This document shows positions 61,038 to 64,000 of a stretch of DNA of 64,000 bases, in pieces; within the stretch, counting starts at the first letter, position 1, and the number at the start of each line of letters is the position of its first letter. The stretch is taken from assembly GCF_030052815.1 (NCBI RefSeq), contig NC_079505.1, forward strand, positions 71,198,324 to 71,262,323. The letters are read 5' to 3'. Made by a program: the position numbers and the translations under genes. The DNA is from Hevea brasiliensis (Eukaryota; Streptophyta; Magnoliopsida; Malpighiales; Euphorbiaceae). Below the pieces are notes generated by a model, which made no database searches, was not told where the DNA came from, and saw only the letters and a program-made list of their open reading frames with translations.

Positions 61038-64000
61038 TGTAACATCCTCCCGGTAGCAACTCCGTACATTCTACTGTTTCGGTGACCGGTGTCGGTCCGG
61101 ACAGCTAGAACGTCCGAAAAAATATTTAAATCAAAGTGAGGAACCATAATTAACTCAAATATTAATAAGAAAAATTTAGTAAAAATTTTAGAAATAAAAT
61201 GCAACTAAGTCAAATGAGCCGGTGCCCAAGCGATGGGTAACCAGAGGTAAGTTGCGGTTCTCGCAACGAGGAGCCCTAGACCCGGGGAAAATTTCATAAA
61301 ATAATTATTGGGACTCCAGAGAAGGGTCATTGAGGTTCCTATGGCATTAGAATGCTAAGAAAATATTTAGAAAAAGTTTTCAATCGGTACAGACAATTTT
61401 GACCCGTTAAGCAAAACGGAGGGCATTTTGGTCATTTCGCCTTCAGAGGTGATTTTTGGCCGACTTGTCCAGTTGAGTAAATAATTAATATGACATAAAA
61501 TATGAATAAACATTACTAGAAATTGAATTGAAAATGAGTAGAGAAGAGAAGAAAAGAAAATGAAAGAAAATGCTAATTATGACATCATATGATGTCATTT
61601 AAATTTCCTCCACCAATCACAATTTGTTAAACTTATTAAAAGAGATAAAAGAGACCAAAAATATGAAAAACCAATCTGCATCTTCAACCTTGGGCAGCCT
61701 AAAAAACGTTGAGAGAGAGAGAGAGAAGAGGTTCCACCATTAAAGCTCCTTTAAGCTTCATTTCTCTCTTTTTTCCACTACTAAACCCTAACCCCTTTCA
61801 TTAAACCTTGACCATATCACTTGGGGAAGCTTTTGGCAGCCAAGAAGAAGAAGGAAAGTGAAGTTTTAGCTTGAAGAAATCTGCCCTACAAGAGGTTAAA
61901 GTGAGGTTAGTGCTATCCTTTCACTCTCACTCCTTTAATCCTTGTTAAAGCATCATTTTAAGTTAAGAAATTGTAAGAGTTTGAAGTAAGTTATATGTGT
62001 TAGGGCATCTTTAATTTTTGGCAGCCCTAAGGAAGGATGAGGTTGATTGTTTTAATGAATTTAGAATGGATAGAAATTATGTTTAAGGTATGAATATGCA
62101 TGGATGTTGAATTAGTGTGCTAATTGAGGTTTATGGATAATTTAAATTGGACATTAGGGTTTTGAGAAGTGAAACTTGGATTTAGCTTATGGAATTGTGA
62201 AAGAACATTATAAGGGTCAATTAGTGACCATTTTAGGTATGTTGACCATGAATTGGACTGAAAAATAGTATAGCCAAGTGAATGTGTAGGCTGCCTTGTT
62301 AGTGTGAGAGGACTGAAAATTCAGTCCACTTGCACACCATAACTTTGGCTGTAGGTCCAATTGATGTTTGGCCAATTGGACATGAAACTAGGCTTATAAT
62401 GACACATTTTTTCTGAAGAAACCATGCCCAAAAGACCAAAGCAAGAGGACCAAAACTTGGCCCCAATCCGATCCCCGCAATAAAGACTGCAGAAATGACC
62501 AAATGAACAGTAACTGTTCATTTGGCCATAACTCACTGTAAATTTGGTCAATTGACCTGAAATTTTTACAGCAACAAGTTAAGACATAGACAAACAACTT
62601 TCATGAAGAAACCTACCCCAAATTATGACCAGAACCTAACCCAAATGGCAGTCACAGTTACTGTTCAAACCTGCAACTCTGCAGATTTTCATTTGAGCAG
62701 CAATGTTTGGAGGACTATAACTCTCTCTAGAAAACTCGGATTTAGGCGATTCTTGAACCGATGAAAACCTAAGGCATAGTAGAACATTTCATATGAAGAA
62801 AGTTAGACCAAATTAGGAACTTAACTTGGTCAAATTACTAACCAAAATTGGACCAAAATCTGCCAAAACCCAAAATCTCAGCAAGAACAGTACACGTGAA
62901 CAGTAAACTTATTTTGGCCATAACTTGAGTTACAAAACTCCAAATGGAGTGATTCAAAAAAAGAAATTCAACTAGACAAAATAAGAAACATTTTCTATGA
63001 AGGAAGTTTTGTCAAATTCCAACAGTAAATCGACCAATGAAACAGTGCAACTTCGGAGCACCAAAACCGAAAATTGGCAATTTTGCCAAAATGACCTAAG
63101 TTTTGAGAAAGTGACCAAAACCAACAAGTTTTAAATGAAAAATGTAGTATGTTTGAAGTGCCAAAGTCAATGTACATATTTTCTATGCAAAAGTCAACAT
63201 TTTAGTTGACTAATGAAGTGAATAGTGACATGAAAACTTGAAATAAGCTTGGAAATGGATTTGGTAATTGATTCCAACAAGTTTTAAAAGCAAAATGTGG
63301 TACATCGGGAGTGTTAAAACCAATGTACCTATTGTCTATGCAAAAGTCAACATTTTTGTTGACCAATGAGGTGAATAGTGACACCAAAACTTGAAATTCA
63401 AAATTTGAAATTAGAAATGCATCTAGGGGACTTTAAATTGCAATTGGCAATTAATACTAGTAAATGTTAAACTCAAAATGTGGGATCTTGGTGTAATTAG
63501 AATTAATATATCCATTAAGTATAAAAAGGTCAACATTTTGGTTGACTAGTATGGTGAATAGTAATCAAAATGATTAGTGAATTAAGATGAAGACCTAGAA
63601 CCAATTCTAAGCTTAAATGCTTAGAATTGTATGACAAATATGGACTATGCATCCTAGTCAAAATTGTTAAAAAGAAATTTAGGCCATAAATTTGAAATCC
63701 ATGAAATATTCATGGATTACTTGAAACATGAAAAATAAGTCACCTAATTGATGTGAATAGATAGTTAGGGCATATATGCCCATCACAAATGGAATTCATA
63801 AAATATTAGTAACTCAACTTGAAATATAAAATTTGTAATTACATAAGTAGACTCTTGAATGTATAAAGGAGAAAGGAAAAATGTTTTGAATACAATGGTA
63901 CATGTGAACCATTGTTTAGAATTGGGATCAATATGAATAACATAATGAATGGATAAATAAACCATATTAATGTATGAATGAGACATTAGTTTCATTATTG
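61038..64000 (+). mobile_element. LTR (partial) of another gypsy element nested in the 5' LTR
   Basis: Starts TGTAACATCCTCCCGG. It shares motifs in order with the LTR at 3771: 'GGTGTCGGTCCGGACA', 'CAAATGAGCCGGTG', 'TTAAAGCTCC', 'CTCCAAATGGAGTGATTC' and 'AAAAGTCAACATTTT'. It is therefore a related but distinct family in the plus orientation. It contains three loosely tandem units of about 150-180 bp from 63121, 63274 and about 63455. No end is seen before 64000, so full element or solo LTR is undecided. The expected target duplication is GTCCG (61033-61037). No gene lies within. Confidence 0.85.

Noticed and set aside
1..64000. CRISPR array, operon, phage or other prokaryotic system
   Set aside because: The window is plant nuclear DNA. 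The only direct repeats are LTRs, tandem LTR modules and microsatellites.

Overview
This is a nuclear genomic window from a flowering plant, almost certainly a eudicot. It is AT-rich, has two intron-rich plant transcription-factor genes with GT..AG junctions, and carries long plant-type LTR retrotransposons. A woody Malpighiales or Euphorbiaceae-like source is a guess from general resemblance only. No bacterial or organellar features were seen.

Layout. 1-13.4 kb is repeat territory. It holds a 2.1 kb solo LTR with a perfect 5-bp target-site duplication (TSD), then a 9.4 kb Ty3/gypsy element with two 3.5 kb LTRs that has lost most of pol. That element sits inside an older TRIM-like fragment, and a small MITE follows. 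14.3-20.7 kb is the first gene: promoter, 5'-UTR exon, long leader intron and five coding exons of an NF-YA subunit of the NF-YA4/7 type (209 aa). 20.7-31.2 kb is mostly AT-rich intergenic DNA with a SINE with intact TSDs, a probable old LTR, a MITE-like repeat and the 3' tail of an RTE-type LINE. 31.2-39.7 kb is the second gene: a class III HD-ZIP protein of the PHABULOSA/PHAVOLUTA clade (18 coding exons, 847 aa). Its miR165/166 target site is assembled across the exon 4/5 junction, and its leader carries a 46-codon uORF. 39.7-53.2 kb is intergenic and holds a nested stack: a MITE split by a 2.8 kb gypsy solo LTR, itself split by a deleted LTR element, with a second inverted-repeat element in the MITE remainder. 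53.2-61.0 kb is a chromovirus-like gypsy element on the minus strand. It has all domains from gag to chromodomain but is broken by stops and frameshifts. Its far LTR is interrupted by another LTR that runs off the window end at 64.0 kb.

How it works together. The two genes are independent nuclear regulators. NF-YA is the CCAAT-binding subunit of the NF-Y trimer. The HD-ZIP III protein specifies adaxial leaf and vascular identity under miR165/166 control. They share no operon or pathway; they lie in a gene corridor (about 14-40 kb) with only small insertions, between large nested retrotransposons. I found no previously undescribed biological system. The best leads are the nested-insertion history, a solo LTR with an antisense TATA-like motif inside an NF-YA intron, and the leader uORF of the HD-ZIP III gene.
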